A stretch of DNA of 64,000 nucleotides, from contig NC_061514.1 in the NCBI RefSeq assembly GCF_022539505.1, forward strand, positions 339,992,644 through 340,056,643, read 5' to 3'. Origin of the DNA: Lolium rigidum (taxonomy: Eukaryota; Streptophyta; Magnoliopsida; Poales; Poaceae). The notes below the pieces were generated by a model. The model did no database searches, was not told where the DNA came from, and worked only from the letters and a program-made list of their open reading frames with translations. The position numbers and the translations under genes were made by a program. Positions 1-13,534 of the stretch are shown here, one piece after another (position 1 is the stretch's first letter; each line of letters opens with the position of its first letter).

Positions 1-3000
1 ACTATGAGGTAGTCTACGCCTTCAATACCTCCGCAGAGGTCTGGTTCTTCATAGCCGATGATCTCGGCTCCTTCAGGGTTGTCGTAGTCCTCCTCCAGAC
101 GATTCAGACAATCTAAGCAAGGGATTTAAGAGTGGGATGAGTACGAGCGTACTCAACAAGTTCATTATAGATAAGAGGTGTTTAATGCACTAGCTACGAT
201 ATTAGACCAGAAAGTCTAATACCAATGCAGGTTTTGATAAACATTTCTTCAAGAGATTGCTTTTATTTTAAAGAGCTATGTCCGTCAGCCTTCACCGGTT
301 TACTAGAACTTCATGGAGCTCCTTTCCGGCCGCGTTCGCAGTTCCATATCCCGAAACGAGGAGTGACAGGTCACGGTTCTTTACACTCGCAGAGGTGTGT
401 TGCTTTACCCATAAGAGATCTTAACCTTGGTGCCAACCGGCAGCTTTCCCGTCCACACTTCCTATGGTGTGAGGCCCGGTATAAGGTCTAGCCAATCATG
501 TTCCTCCGCTACCTCGAACACCCACCCTTTGTTGCAGACTCCGACCCTGGGTCCACGCCGGTCCCATTATTCCCATAGATTTCAGGGGTGGACCCCGACC
601 ACGACGTCAATGCAGGGCTCTACCATACATTCCTACGTCGGCAGCTGCAACCCATCATAGACCTCATTACCGTTGGGACTTCTACGGGTTCCCACCCCTG
701 CATCATGTCTCGCAAGATCATGTGCACCCAGTAATGAGCATCCGTTGATGAACGAGAGGTGGAAACACTTTTGACTACTCCGTCCCACTCCGGATCTTAT
801 GGTTAACACGGTATTACGGCACAAGAATCACTGAACGACATTTGTTGTTTAATCCTAGATGGATATAAACCCTTGCAATGGAACCTCCACCATATCAACA
901 CAATCCATGGTTCCATTGCCAACCACATAGTCATATTCATAGTTATGAAAGTAGTGGTTTTGGTTTTTATGCAATAGTGGTAATCATAGTACTTTGCAAG
1001 TAATTTGATAAAGATACTCAAATGACATGATCAAGTGATGAACTTGCCTGAACACTGCAAAGTTTTGCAGTTGGATGGTGTGGACTGACCCTTGTCCTCT
1101 GTTTCTGAAAAATAGCATCATTGTCCGATAAGGGCAATGGTTAAAGAAGCAATTATGCATGATTCCAGTTTTAGGGTTTGTTCCCCCCTTCCGATGACAT
1201 TATTATTTCATGTAAGAGGTTAATACTAAGATTGATTTGGAGATACTATATTTAGGGTAAATACAACCTTGAAATGTTGTCAAGGTGTTTTTAAAGTCCA
1301 AATGCATTAATGGACTTATTTTTATTATTGAAAATAATATGTGTGATTTAAATAATTATTTAAATCATCAAATTAAGACTTATTCTTAGTTGTCTTCAAA
1401 AATTTCCTTTTGTATTTTATTATGATAGAGAATTTTATGCTGATCAATTTTCATATTTTTAATTATTTTTTTAGAGCTTTTAAACATTTCTTATGAAATT
1501 TCAAAGTTTCTGTATTTAAGTGGTTTTGTGAAATGACCAAAATGCCCTTGGGCCCCACCTGCCAGGGTGGCCTAACGGGTTAGGTCGAACCCGAGCCACT
1601 CGGTTGGCTCGGTCGGCCCACTCTCTCTCCTCTCTCCTCGCACCGAAACCCTAATCCCCTTCTCCTCTCTGGCGATTTCCTCGTCGCCGCCCCCTTCTCG
1701 GAATTTCTCCGGCCAACTCAGGCCGTCGCCGCCGGCGAGATCAGGTGGATCTGATCCGCCTTTCGACGGCGGACACGGTGGTCCGCATCGATCTGGAATT
1801 CGTCCCCGTCTTCGTTCGCCCCCGTCGCGTTCACCTGCACGGCAATGCGTTGCTCACCGGCGCTTCTGGTGCCGTGACGCCGCCGTGGGCGCTGTCGTGG
1901 TGATGATGGGGCGCTCGCGCTCGGCGACGCCAGGCCAGGCGCGGCTTGGCGCTGCCGTGGGTGGCCCGTGCCGCCGTGCCGCCGTGCCGCCATGGCACGC
2001 CGGGTGCTCCGCTCCACGTACACGCCTCCGTTATTCCCCTCCTTCCTCCTTCTCTGCGTTCTGCTCCAGCGCTTGGCCTGCCTCTCCCCATGGAGATGTT
2101 GTGCCGTGCCCACTGCTTGCGCTTGCTGCGCACGCGTGTGTGCTGCTGCTGCTCTTCTGGCTAGCTGCTGCTCTTGCTCTGTTGTTGTGGCCTAAGCTGT
2201 GCTGCTGCCATTCTTGCTATTAGCCTTACTGGCCTTGACCAGTGTTGCCCAGGCCATGCTAGTGCTTGCTATTCTTCCTGAATTCCTGTTCTGTGCCTCT
2301 ATTCTAGTTGCTATTCTTGCCAGAGTTCAAGTGTATTCATGTGTGATACCCTGGCTTGATTACAGTGTGCCATTTCTTGCAATTATGCAAGTGCCAGAGC
2401 CATGGTGGCTTATTCTGTGCTCGGATTTATGATTGTGCTCAATTGAGCATTACCGTGGCTTAACAATGTTATTTAATAATAAGTTGATGTGTGCCTTGCT
2501 TGTGCATCTTGATCCGAGTGGCTCATCATGCCTTTGATGTGCTCTGGTTACATTCATGAATTATTACTTGATTATCCGTGAAGCATCTATTGATTAACTC
2601 GTGGTCTGTTTAATTCATAAAATTTCGTGTGATGCCGGTGATTGATTCTAGCATGCTTTGATATGCTTTAGCGAGTGCTACGGTGATCAATTGATCACCA
2701 CTTGCTTGTTGATTACATGCTTGCTAGCTGCTCGTGCTTATCCGGTGCTCCTCTCGGTGTATGTGTGACACACATGCTTATGCCGATGTGTGTTGATGCT
2801 TGCTCAAGCATCATCCGATGCTTGCGATAAGCCATTGGGTCACCGGCAAGATGTTGGTGCTTTTGTTACTTGGACTGTTTCATTTATCCGTAATTCCTTG
2901 CTTTACTAGATGGATAAATGATGTGAACTGTTTAACGAGAATGATCATATGGATGAATTTGATGTAGCTAGAGGGATGCCAACATCTGTTGGGTACCCTA

Positions 3001-4638
3001 GCTCCTACTGAACCCTCTTGGGTAATGATGTGATGGCTGGAAATGTTGGTTGTGGGTTGAGGTGGCCTTGACAGCCACTTGGTGCTGTCATGGTGGCTCC
3101 CCCCTCTCTGTGGCTGGTGGTGGCTTGGTGAATGCATCACTGGACAATCTCTTGTTGGATTTTCAGTGATCTTTGCTGTTGACAAACAAAATAGACATCA
3201 TTTAGTCTATCTGTCTGATGGTTTAGCTAGCTCTGGTTGTGTTTTGTAAATCTGGCTGACTAGACAGGATCCATCAATGATGGATTCCTTTGGTTATACC
3301 ACTGTATTGATATGACCAATGTTCCCTTGATGAATTCTTTCTAGCTAGGTCACTGGTTTGCTGGCACCAAATGGCTTGGCAGCCATATGATGATACAAAC
3401 AGGGTTTTCCACCCATTTTGCTTCTGTGATGCAAGTGTATGCTTATTTATGAGCAAATCGGTGTTTTGCTCGGGTTCTTTTGTGTATACCTCACTTCAGC
3501 TCCTAGAAATTGGGTGTTGGTGTAGAGGTTCAGTTCTTCGGTTGAGTTCTTGGCTTGCCCTCCTCCTCCTTGCAAGCTTGATATGCTTGCTTTATTTTCT
3601 GGTAACTTGGGAATAGATGAAACAACTCTAGCTGTTCACCTGTTCTTGGTGTTCTTGAGCTGTGCTTGGTTTCTGATGACTTACCCTGCTGCCTGTCGAT
3701 GGATGAAGCTAATGGCTAGGGTTTTGGGCTGTGAAAAGCTTTTATATGATCTTCTTCTTCTTCTCTGGTCGACAACAAGGCCTGGCATGTGTTGGTGACT
3801 CACTAGCTGTGTGTGTGTGTGCTGTGCTCCATGCACACAGTCTTGTGAGCAGGCTGTGTGTGTGTGTATCCTGATACTTTGCACTTGGCTGTGAGAGTGG
3901 ATCAGCTCGGCAGAACTTGGTATTATCCACCATTTCCATTTCTTTCTAACCTGCCAAGTGGCTATGCCACTTGGCATAGCTTGTGTTAGTTTTGTATGTG
4001 TGCAGGTTTCAAGCAATTGATCAAGATGATCCAGAAGATCATCAAGTCCAAAATCAAGTGAAGATGATCTTGTAGTATTTAGGATAGAATCTATCCTTGT
4101 ACATTTCTTTTTATTTTCTTTTCTATTTTTCCCAATTTGTGTAATGTGTTGTAATATATCATATATCTATTCTGGATATTGTAATTGACATTGTATTATG
4201 TGTGATTATCAATAAAGCTCCCATTTTCCTTAATGAGCTTTACATAATTGTTTATTATTTATAATCTTGATTAATGATAATTGTTTGTTAAATTATCTCA
4301 AGTTTGAATTATGTGATATCCATTTGATGTTTGAATTTGAAATTCAAATTCAAATTTGGTTTGAATTCAATCATACAACTTAATTTAGAATTCAATCATG
4401 CAACTTAAGATTGTGATGCATCTGCTCTTCTCTCTTCTCAAAAACCCTAATCTAGTTAAGTAAGAACAAGTTCATCGCACTCTCGAAACCCTAACCCTGT
4501 AGGATGTCGAGAGAGAAACCTGTTCCCCTTGAATGCAGTTTTGTTTTAAAAGCGCGAAATTTCCCCGTAATTTACAATGCAATGCACATCCCTTTCTAAA
4601 ATCTATCCCTCGATCGTCTTTAAACCTGGGACATTACA
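1..4638 (-). repeat. 3' LTR of element A (left end outside window)
   Basis: This matches 27940-32549 almost end to end. Read on the minus strand the LTR begins TGTAATGTCCC at 4638, right after the polypurine tract. It holds a GC-rich core (about 1520-2200), two short TG-dinucleotide runs near 3810 and 3857, and an AT-rich end. No protein gene is supported; the small reading frames here are low-complexity and not conserved as coding between the two copies. The copies differ by scattered substitutions and by many CAG/CTG-type differences (see findings). Confidence 0.93.
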
Positions 4639-7479
4639 GTCTTTCCCCCTTAAAGAAAACTTCGTCCCGAAGTTGTGGTTGTAATACCTGAAGAGTTCGG
4701 GGTATGTTTTCCTCAGGTCTTCCTCTTTTTCCCAGGTGGCTTCCCTCTCTGGATGATGCTTCCATTGTATCTTGCAGTATTTTATGGCTCGATTCCTGAG
4801 TTGTTTCCAGTTCTCCTCGAGAATCTTCGCTGGCTTCTCGATGTATGTTAAATCTGGTTGTAACTCGAGCTCTTCATGTGATACTGGCTCATCTGGGGTC
4901 TTCAAACACTTTCTGAGTTGCGACACATGGAATACGTTGTGAACCAGAGATAACCTTCCTGGTAGTTCCAATTCAAAGGCTAACCCTCAGTTTTTACTCA
5001 GAATCTTGAAAGGTCCGATGTACCTAGGGCTTAACTTTCCCTTTACTCCAAATCTCTGAAGTCCTTTCATCGGGCTCACCTTGAGATATACCATGTCTCC
5101 AACTTGTGTCTCCCATGTCCTTCGCTTTTGGTCGGCATAACTCTTCTATCGGCTTTGGGCGATCTTGAGCCTATCTCTTATAATGTCAATAATTTGTTGC
5201 TTTTCCTTGACATAATCAGGATTGAACTCCTTGCTTGTTCCAGCTTCATACCAGCATATGGGTGATCTACACTTCCTTCCATACAAAGCTTCGAACGGTG
5301 CCATCTTGATGCTGCTTTGATAGCTATTATTGTATGAAAACTCTGCTAGTGGCAAGTGTTCCTCCCATGATCCTACGAAGTCTAGGGCACAAGCCCTAAG
5401 CATATCCTCTAGGATCTGGTTAGTTCTCTCCGTTTGTCCACCTGTCTGGGGATGATAGGCGGTACTATAATCCAACTTGGATCCTAAAGCTTCATGTAAT
5501 TGCTTCCAGAATGCTGACGTGAACACGGATCCTCGATCCGACACGATCTTCTTGGGCACTCCATGTTTACTCACGATCTCTTTGATGTAAAGATCGATGA
5601 GTTTCTCTCCTTTATCTTGCTGGTTTACCGCTAAAAAGTGTGCGCTTTTTGTCAACCGGTCCACGATTACCCATATCATGTCCTTCTTTTTATTGGTCAT
5701 GGGTAGTCCGGTGATGAAATCCATTCCTATCTCCTCCCATTTCCATTCTAGAATGGGTAAAGGTTGTAACTTTCCTGCCGGACTCTGGTGTTCAGCCTTC
5801 ACCCTTTTGCAGGTATGGCATTCCGCCACATATTGTGCTATCTCTCTCTTCATGTTGTTCCACCAGAATAGCTCCTTTAGATCCATGTACATCTTCGTAC
5901 TTCCCGGATGAATGGAGTATGGTGTTTGATGGGCTTCCCGGAGTATTACTTCCTTGATTTCAGCAATATCCGGAACGCAAATCCTCTTCTGAAACCATAA
6001 TGATCCCGATTCTCCACGGTGAAATTCTGATGGTCTTCCTTCATCTATTCTTCTCATTTCCTCCATGATGAATGGATCGTCCAATTGACCCATCATTATC
6101 TCATTCTTTAAGTTAATATTTAGCTCATCGGCTACTTGTAGAGCCGATAGTCCTTCATGAGCTTCCTTCTCCCAAAGTTGTATTTGGGCTTGGCTTATTT
6201 CCTTCCTCAATTCCGGTGATAACTCTTGTTCCACTCCTCCAGTGCTCTTCCTACTCAAAGCATCTGCTACAACGTTGGCCTTTCCTGGAGTATAATTGAT
6301 GGTCAAATCATAATCCTTGATTAGTTCAAGCCATCTTTTCTGCCTCATATTGAGTTCCTTCTGAGTGAAGAAATACTTGAGACTCTTGTGATCCGTATAG
6401 AGCTCACACTTGGCTCCATAGAGAAAATGTCTCCAAGTTTTTAGTGCAAATACAACTGCTGCTAATTCTAAGTCATGTGTTGGATAGTTCACTTCATGAG
6501 GTCTGAGTTGCCTCGATCCATAAGATATCACTTTCCGATCTTGCATGAGTACGCAACCTAATCCATGTTTGGATGCGTCGCAGTACACTGTGTAATCCTT
6601 GCCAACTTCAGGAACTGCTAACACCGGTGCTATGGTGAGTTTCTCCTTCAGAGTTTGAAAACTCTTCTCACACTCCTCTGACCACACGAATGGTGTGTTC
6701 TTTCTTAACAACTTTGTCATTGGTCCTGCTATCTTGGAGAATCCTTCAATGAATCTCCGATAGTATCCTGCCATTCCTAGGAATCCTCAAATTTCCTTGA
6801 CAGTCTTGGGTGCTTCCCATTCTAAAACTGCTGCTACCTTGCTCGGGTTAACAGCTATTCCATCTTTGCTAATGACATGACCAAGAAATTCCACTTGATC
6901 TAGCCAAAATTCACACTTGCTGAATTTGGCATAGAGTTGATGCTCTCTGAGTGTTTGCAGTACTAACCTCAGATGTTCAGCATGTTCAGCTTTATCCTTG
7001 GAGTATATCAAGATATCATCGATGAATACGATGACAAACTTGTCTAGATATGGCATGAAGATCTTATTCATAAGATTCATGAAAATCGCTGGGGCATTGG
7101 TTAATCAAAAAGGTACTACAAGATATTCATGGTGTCCGTACCTCGAGACAAAGGCTGTTTTTGGAACATCTTCCTTCTTGATCTTTATCTGATGATAACC
7201 GGACCTTAGATCAATTTTGGAAAAGACTCCCGCGCCTCTTACTTGATCAAATAGATCTTGTATCCTAGGAAGTGGGTACTTGTTTTTGATGGTAACATTG
7301 TTTAAATTCCTGTAGTCTCCGCACATCCTTCTACCTCCATCTCTTTTATCTACGAAGATCACAGGTGATCCCCATGGTGAGATACTCTCATGTATGAATC
7401 CTTTCTGTTCTAAGTCACCCAATTGCTCCTTGAGTTCTTTCAACTCCTTAGGCCCCCATTTTGTATGGTGCTTTAGCAA
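4603..7479 (-). pseudogene. Element A pol: RT, RNase H, integrase, chromodomain-like tail (broken)
   Basis: Reverse transcriptase is visible from about 7450 downward, with the catalytic FIDDILIYS motif near 7020. RNase H follows (TDHKSLKYF near 6390), then an integrase with a CHTCKR zinc half-site (about 5815) and the SDRGSVFTS and [14 protein letters not shown] core motifs (5540-5430). The C terminus (about 4690-4836) has the aromatic/acidic pattern of a chromodomain (KIQWKHHPEREATWE), the histone-mark reader that chromoviral integrases carry. The frame is broken by stops at 7105-7107 (TGA at a glycine position of the conserved PFGLTNAP-type motif), 6787-6789, 5146-5148 and 4987-4989. It is also broken by a one-base excess in a C run at 7453-7457 that separates RT from protease. 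The last three stops are explicable as C-to-T changes (CGA or CAG codons). The last stop lies inside the 3' LTR. Confidence 0.9.
4639..4655 (-). other. Polypurine tract of element A
   Basis: The minus strand reads CTTTAAGGGGGAAAGAC directly before the LTR start TGTAATG. This is the expected position and composition for the plus-strand DNA primer of an LTR retrotransposon. The pol reading frame runs through it and on into the LTR. Confidence 0.85.
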
Positions 7480-8962
7480 TCGGAGCTGTTCCCGGAATTA
7501 GGTCGATAGTGAATTCTATCTCCCTATCTGGTGGCATTCCAGGTAATTCCTTAGGAAACACATCCCGGAATTCATTTACTACAGGTATATCTTCCAACTT
7601 CACCTCCTTCATGTTGTTCAGCTGTAGCTCAACTTCAATCTGTGTATGCTTGTCTCCTTGGTAGATCATTCTACTTCCATCGGGGATTTTCAAAGACACA
7701 GTCTTGTTCACACAGTCGATCAATGCTCTGTTAGCTTCTAACCAGTTCATACCAAGAATGACATCAATGTCCTTCATCGGTAAAATGAACAGGTCTGCGT
7801 CAAACTCACATTTATTGATCATGATGACTTGTTTTTTTTTGGTATGGGTTACTACTATCGTTCCCCCCGCGGAAAGTATGGTTATGGGTGTTTCTAACTT
7901 AGTGCAACTAATCCCATGTTTGATGATGAATTGCTGAGAAATGAATGATGTAGTTGCACCAGTATCAAAAAGTAATTTGCCAGGATGAGTGAGTATCTGG
8001 AGCGTACCTATCACTGCCTGATCGGAGTTAACCACCTCCTCCAAGCTGGTGCAGTTTAACTTGCCGAAGGGTTTCCGGTTCTTCCAATTCCCTCTGTTGT
8101 TTCCTCCTCGGCTTCCTCCCCCTCCAGACTGACCTCCTTTATTCTTATTCTTAGGGCAATCCCTAAGCATGTGTCCTTCCTCACGACAACCGAAACAGAT
8201 TATCCTGGGCTTCTTGCAGTCCTTGGCAAAATGTCCCGTACCTCCACAGCTACGGCAAACAACTTGGTTTGCAGTCTGAAACGCTTGGTTCTTCCTGCTA
8301 TTGTAGTAGTTGTTGTTGTTGTTATTGTTGTTGTACCTTGGCTTGAAACTCAAGCTGGTATTGGGCTTGTTGCTAACAAACCTCTTAGGCTCAAACTTGG
8401 CCTTCTTCCTCTTCTCATCCTGCAGTTGTTTGAAGTCATCTTCAAGAGTGATGGCTGCATCCACCAACTCTTGAAACTCAGTTGCTCTCATCATCCTGAG
8501 CTGTACTTTAAACTGGGGACTTAACCCCCGCAAGAACCTCTTCTTCTTCTTGTCCTCGGTGTTGACCTCCTCAACAGCATACCGAGACAACTTCGAAAAT
8601 TCCCTGACATAAGTCAGGATAGCTTTATCCTTCTGCTCGAGACTTTCAAATTCTCGACGCTTCAGTTCCACTATGCTTTCAGGGACATTGGATTCCCTGA
8701 ACTTCCTCTTAAACTCCTCCCAGGTGAATACCTTTCCAGCCGGATAAACGGCTACGATGTTGTCCCACCATGATGCGGCAGGTCCACACAGTAGGTGCGT
8801 TGCATATCTGACCTTCTCCAGGTCATTGCATCCAACGGTGTTGAGCTTTCGCTCCGTGTCCATCAGCCAATCCTCCGCGTCCATAGGTTCGGGCGTGTAT
8901 GCGAAGGATATAGGCTTAGTGTTCTGGAAGTCTGACAAAGTGACTCCCTGGTTCTCGGGTCT
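7453..8962 (-). pseudogene. Element A gag (C-terminal part) and protease
   Basis: This is the main part of gag followed by aspartic protease. The gag part has the WWDN and WEEFKRKFRE region typical of gypsy capsid, then a polyasparagine stretch (about 8300-8330). Two CCHC zinc knuckles follow: CRSCGGTGHFAKDC (about 8217-8258) and CFGCREEGHMLRDC (about 8165-8206). Protease is recognised by LLFDTGATTSF (about 7940-7975). The first 75 codons lie at 25750-25974, on the other side of element B. The frame phase is preserved exactly across the insertion once one target duplication is discounted, so B landed in an open gene. The apparent start codon at 9001 belongs to B's LTR and is not the native start. 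Confidence 0.9.
8958..8962. repeat. Target-site duplication of element B (left copy)
   Basis: GGTCT immediately precedes the LTR start TGATGGCG; the same five bases follow the other LTR at 25745-25749. Confidence 0.93.
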
Positions 8963-10140
8963 TGATGGCGTGTATTTCACACGTTCGTTGGGCAACCCCA
9001 AGAGGAAGGTATGATGCGCACAGCAGCAAGTTTTCCCTCAGAAAGAAACCAAGGTTTATCGAACCAGGAGGAGCCAAGAAGCACGTTGAAGGTTGATGGC
9101 GGCGGGATGTAGTGCGGCGCAACACCAGGGATTCCGGCGCCAACGTGGAACCCGCACAACACAACCAAAGTACTTTGCCCCAACGAAACAGGTGAGGTTG
9201 TCAATCTCACCGGCTTGCTGTAACAAAGGATTAACCGAATTGTGTGGAAGATGATTGTTTGCAGAGAAAATAGTAAAACAAGTATTGCAGCAGATTTGTA
9301 TTTCAAGTATAAAAGAATGGACCGGGGTCCACAGTTCACTAGAGGTGTCTCTCCCATAAGATAAAAGCATGTTGGGTGAACAAATTACAGTCGGGCAATT
9401 GACAAATAGAGAGGGCATAACAATGCACATACATGTCATGATAAGTATAGTGAGATTTAATTGGGCATTACGACAAAGTACATAGACCGCCATCCAACTG
9501 CATCTATGCCTAAAAAGTCCACCTTCAGGTTATCGTCCGAACCCCCTCCAGTATTAAGTTGCAAAGCAACGGACAATTGCATTAAGTATGGTGCGTAATG
9601 TAATCAACAACTACATCCTCGGACATAGCGCCAATGTTTTATCCCTAGTGGCAACAGACACAGCACAACCTTAGAACTTTCGTCACTCGTCCCGGTGTCA
9701 ATGCGGGCATGAACCCACTATCGAGCATAAATACTCCCTCTTGGAGTTAAGAGCAAAAACTTGGCCGAGCCTCTACTAGTAACGGAGAGCATGCAAGATC
9801 TTAAACAACACATATGTAATAACTTGATAATTAACATAACATGGTATTCTCTATCCATCGGATCCCGACAAACACAACATAGAGTATTACGGATAGATGA
9901 TCTTGATCATGTTAGGCAGCTCACAAGATCCAACAATGAAGCACAATGAGGAGAAGACAACCATCTAGCTACTGCTATGGACCCATAGTCCAGGGGTGAA
10001 CTACTCACTCATCACTCCGGAGGCGACCATGGCGGTGTAGAGTCCTCCGGGAGATGAATCCCCTCTCCGGCAGGGTGCCGGAGGAGATCTCCAGAATCCC
10101 CCGAGATGGGATCGGCGGCGGTGTCTCAGTAAGGTTTTCC
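8963..10140 (-). repeat. 3' LTR of element B, left part
   Basis: This matches 24147 to about 25330, and the match stops at 10140 where element C begins. The LTR resumes at 18796. Read on the minus strand this piece is the U5-side portion and ends in ACACGCCATCA. Confidence 0.93.
10136..10140. repeat. Target-site duplication of element C (left copy)
   Basis: TTTCC precedes the LTR start TGTAACATCCC and recurs at 18791-18795 after the right LTR, inside the LTR of element B. Confidence 0.92.
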
Positions 10141-11241
10141 TGTAACATCCCAAAATTTTCCTAATTTTGGAATGTTAAAATTAAAAAAAAAATAAGTTCA
10201 TTGAATTGTTTGACTTTGATTGAAATTACGAATGAAAAGAAATTTTGATTTATGATGAGTTGTTTGAATTTTCCCAACCTTGCTTTATTTTTATTTTGTT
10301 TATATGAGTGGATTAACATGACTATCCAAGTTGTTAAATTGGAGTGACATATAAAAACTTCATCCAACCATACTGGAATTATTAATGAGAGGGAATAAAA
10401 TGACTTTCCCAAATTATGGTGGATTAACGCTTGATATGCCCGTTTGATTGTTATTTGAATTCTTGGATCTTTTCAAATATTTTCCAATGTTTCACGAGAG
10501 GAAATAATATGACATTTCCAATTAAATGTAAAGTTTTCGAGAAGCTTTTGTTAGGTGTTATTTGCATTTAATAACATTCTGTATTTTGGAAAAATCAAGA
10601 GAGGTGATAATATGACTTCACCATTATTAATGTTTGATTATTCTTTATATTTTAAATCTCATTTAAAAATAATTTATTTTGTACTTCGTGTATGTTTGCG
10701 TTTGTTTGAATTGATTGAGTGATTGATTAAATTAAAACCCCGAAATTATAATTAGAAATAATACATAAATAGCCATATGGGCCAAAATGCATAAATTTAT
10801 TTTTGTACACATTAAACAGGAAATATGTTCATAATTATCTTAAATTACTATTTTTGAATTATTAAAATTTAACAATTTTGTTTGATCAAATTTATAGTTA
10901 GAAATATTTATAAAAGAGGGAAAGATTGAAAAGAAAAAAATAAAAAGAAGGAACGACCGGATCACACTTACCAAACGAAGCCACCGTCCTCCGCGCACGC
11001 GCACGACCGCATCGGCAGATTGGCTTGGTTAGCCAATGTACGCAGCGGAGCCAACCCTTTACCTTTTGTTTTTTTTTCTCTCTTTCTCCTCTAACGATGC
11101 TGACAGCTAGGGCCCGCGTATCATCTTCAACCTCTGGCTGAGTTCGACATGAATACGGGAGGAACAAACCAACTTTAATCCCCAGAAATTCGTCCTGATT
11201 TCGTTAGAATCCGTGACCCCTACTCCACGAAAACTCCTCCA

Positions 11242-11247
11242 TATATA
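11242..11247 (+). promoter_or_regulatory. TATA box in 5' LTR of element C
   Basis: CCATATATACTCCC is followed about 30 bp downstream by a pyrimidine-rich CTCTCTCCG start-like stretch and then a leader with AAACCCTAAA. This is the usual layout of a plant Pol II promoter. The right LTR has the same box at 16037-16042. Confidence 0.65.
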
Positions 11248-13410
11248 CTCCCACATCAGCCTCTCTCCGTTTTTCTAAAAATCGCAAACCCTAAACCACC
11301 AGAGGGCTCGTTCCGATCTCGCCGGAGTTCCACCGTCGCGAATTTGAAGTCGAGGTTCCAGGACCTCCCTGCCTCCCCTCTTCTTTCTAACCTTTCTAGA
11401 TCGTCGACCGCACTCTCCTCACCCCTTTTTCCGTCGCACAGGACCACGGGAACGAACAGACGAGGACGCCGGAGTTTCGCCGGACTTCGCTGACTCCAGC
11501 CGGGAATAGCAGCTGCTCAGGACGACTCCAATAGACTCTGTTGACGCACGCGGCACCACCAAGGAGAGAAGAACCCCGTCAAGTTCTTTGCCAAGCCGGG
11601 AAGCACCAGTACACCGTCGCCTTCCGTACCTGACCGCCGCGATCTTCTCCTCCGTCGTCCACTGTCACCTGGTAACACTCCGTATAGAGGTAGCTTTATT
11701 TATACGTATCAGAGAATCCGTAGCAGCACATGTCGTGCAATGTTTTTTTTCTCCGCGTGCACGATCCAATCGATCAGTTGTAGAATAGAGCTAGCTCTGG
11801 TCAAAACTTCAAAATTTTGTATCTTTAAATCTAGAACTACGTTTTAGTTAATTCTTCTTGCGTTAGTTTCGTAATTGAAAGTTCTATCTAGTGGTACTAA
11901 ATTTTCCAATTATAGATTTTATCGAATTTGCAAGTTTAAAATCTAATATCATTCTCGTTTAAGCTATCGTTAGATTTTCGTTTCGTTCCGATTAAATACC
12001 TTAGTATCTACCTTTTTTCCTCAACATCGTGCAACGATCGAGTCGCAGCTGCGCTGAAGATCAACTGAAGCCTTGAAGACGAAGCAGCGGGAGTCATCTG
12101 ATCTGCATCCAATGGAGAAACGTTCGCATGACGAGTTCTAAATCGCGGAAACACCAAATCTTTGAAAATCATAGTTAAATAACTGTAACTCTGTTTTGAT
12201 CGATTCTTTTTGCGTTAGTTTCAAAATTTTAATATCTACACTTTGGCTTTTGAATTTCGAATTTATGAATAATTAATCTGCATGATTGAAGTTTTGAAGC
12301 TTTAAACTTAATTTGAACATATCTGGAGTCATATAAATTCTATCAAATTAATTCCTGTTGCAAATTGATCCTTTTGAACATATCTAATATTTGTAACAAA
12401 CATAGTTACTGTAGCACGAAATAAATATATAATTTAAAATTATTTTGCATTTTATTTGTTTTACATGATTATGTGTTTTTTTTTGGCTCTTTATTTGCAA
12501 TGGTTGTTTATTCTGTGTATATTTTTCTATGCGTTAGATTTATTCGGAGTGCGGAAAAGTTCACTAAGAAATCATCATCAAACATTACTAAGGCAAGTTA
12601 CACCTTTGTTCAAGTTGTCCCAAGTTTTCTACTATGCATGTCTTTTTTTCCTTCAAATGATTAGTATGCATGTGTAGGATGTTTTGGTAGATTTTACTTG
12701 GTGAATATTTTGCAAGTCGCGTGATTTTTTGTAGATTGCCATGAGTAGAGTTATACTTTAATTCCACTTGATATCCCGCCCATAGGAATGCCTAAATTTT
12801 TCTAAGTGCTATGCTTATGCTACGTAAATATCGAAAGGGGTTTGAAACAAGAAATTTTTCTAAGTACTTGAGCTCTGTTTATGAGCGCAACTTTTCTCCC
12901 AAAATCCTCCTTCAAAATAAAATTAAGTTTTCTTCTGGGCGGAATGGTTTTGACGGGACAACGAGTGTGGAGATTGGTGGAGGACTGCCGCCCAGGATCA
13001 AAGAAGTCTGCCACGTTCCAGATGTCAGAAGCTTCCGAGTGCAACCACAATACAATATGGGCTCTGTCTTGGCTAAGTACTTAGTGGGAAACCTCGCCTG
13101 GGTACCGCCATTGGGAGGAATTTTGGGCACGGGCGGATCCGGAAGGTAGAGGGGCTACTAAGGAAAAGTTTCGTCGTGACCTCGTCCTAGCCTTAATGAA
13201 GATGAAGAATTTTGGCAAAAAGGCTTGGTTGTGAATTGTGGGTAAAGAGCGCAACCTCTCGAGAGTGTTAACCTGATCGATCAGCCGTGGCCACGGTAAA
13301 AGGACAATTTGAGCATATGAAGGATGGAGCCTCTGAATGATTTCCTCTCTCTTTTCAAACAAGTTTTCAAAACCCTATGGCGTGTGTAATATCGTTCATA
13401 GGTGGGTTTT

Positions 13411-13534
13411 AGGGCCTTGGTGTGTAATATCCAAGTGCTCGGGACTTGGTGTGTAATATCCAAGTGTTTGGGACTTGGTGTGTCATATCCAAGTGTTAGG
13501 TTGATTTGGACACTTGGTGTGTAATATCCATGTG
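13411..13534 (+). repeat. Tandem 26-bp repeat in LTR of element C
   Basis: The unit GACTTGGTGTGTAATATCC plus AAGTGxxxGG occurs about four times with small changes. The partner LTR (about 18212-18300) has one fewer copy, with a fused last unit, so the array has changed length since insertion. Confidence 0.85.

Noticed and set aside
2199..2432. Possible small hydrophobic membrane protein on the plus strand in element A's LTR
   Set aside because: Low-complexity Leu/Ala frame from CTG/GCT-rich DNA; the corresponding frame in the partner LTR (30128-30394) differs in sequence and end, with no sign of coding constraint.
8310..8340. Simple GTT/AAC repeat as a microsatellite locus
   Set aside because: It encodes the polyasparagine linker of gag, a common feature of these proteins.
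8963..9001. Start codon of element A gag at 9001
   Set aside because: That ATG lies in the LTR of element B; the native start is at 25974 on the far side of the insertion.
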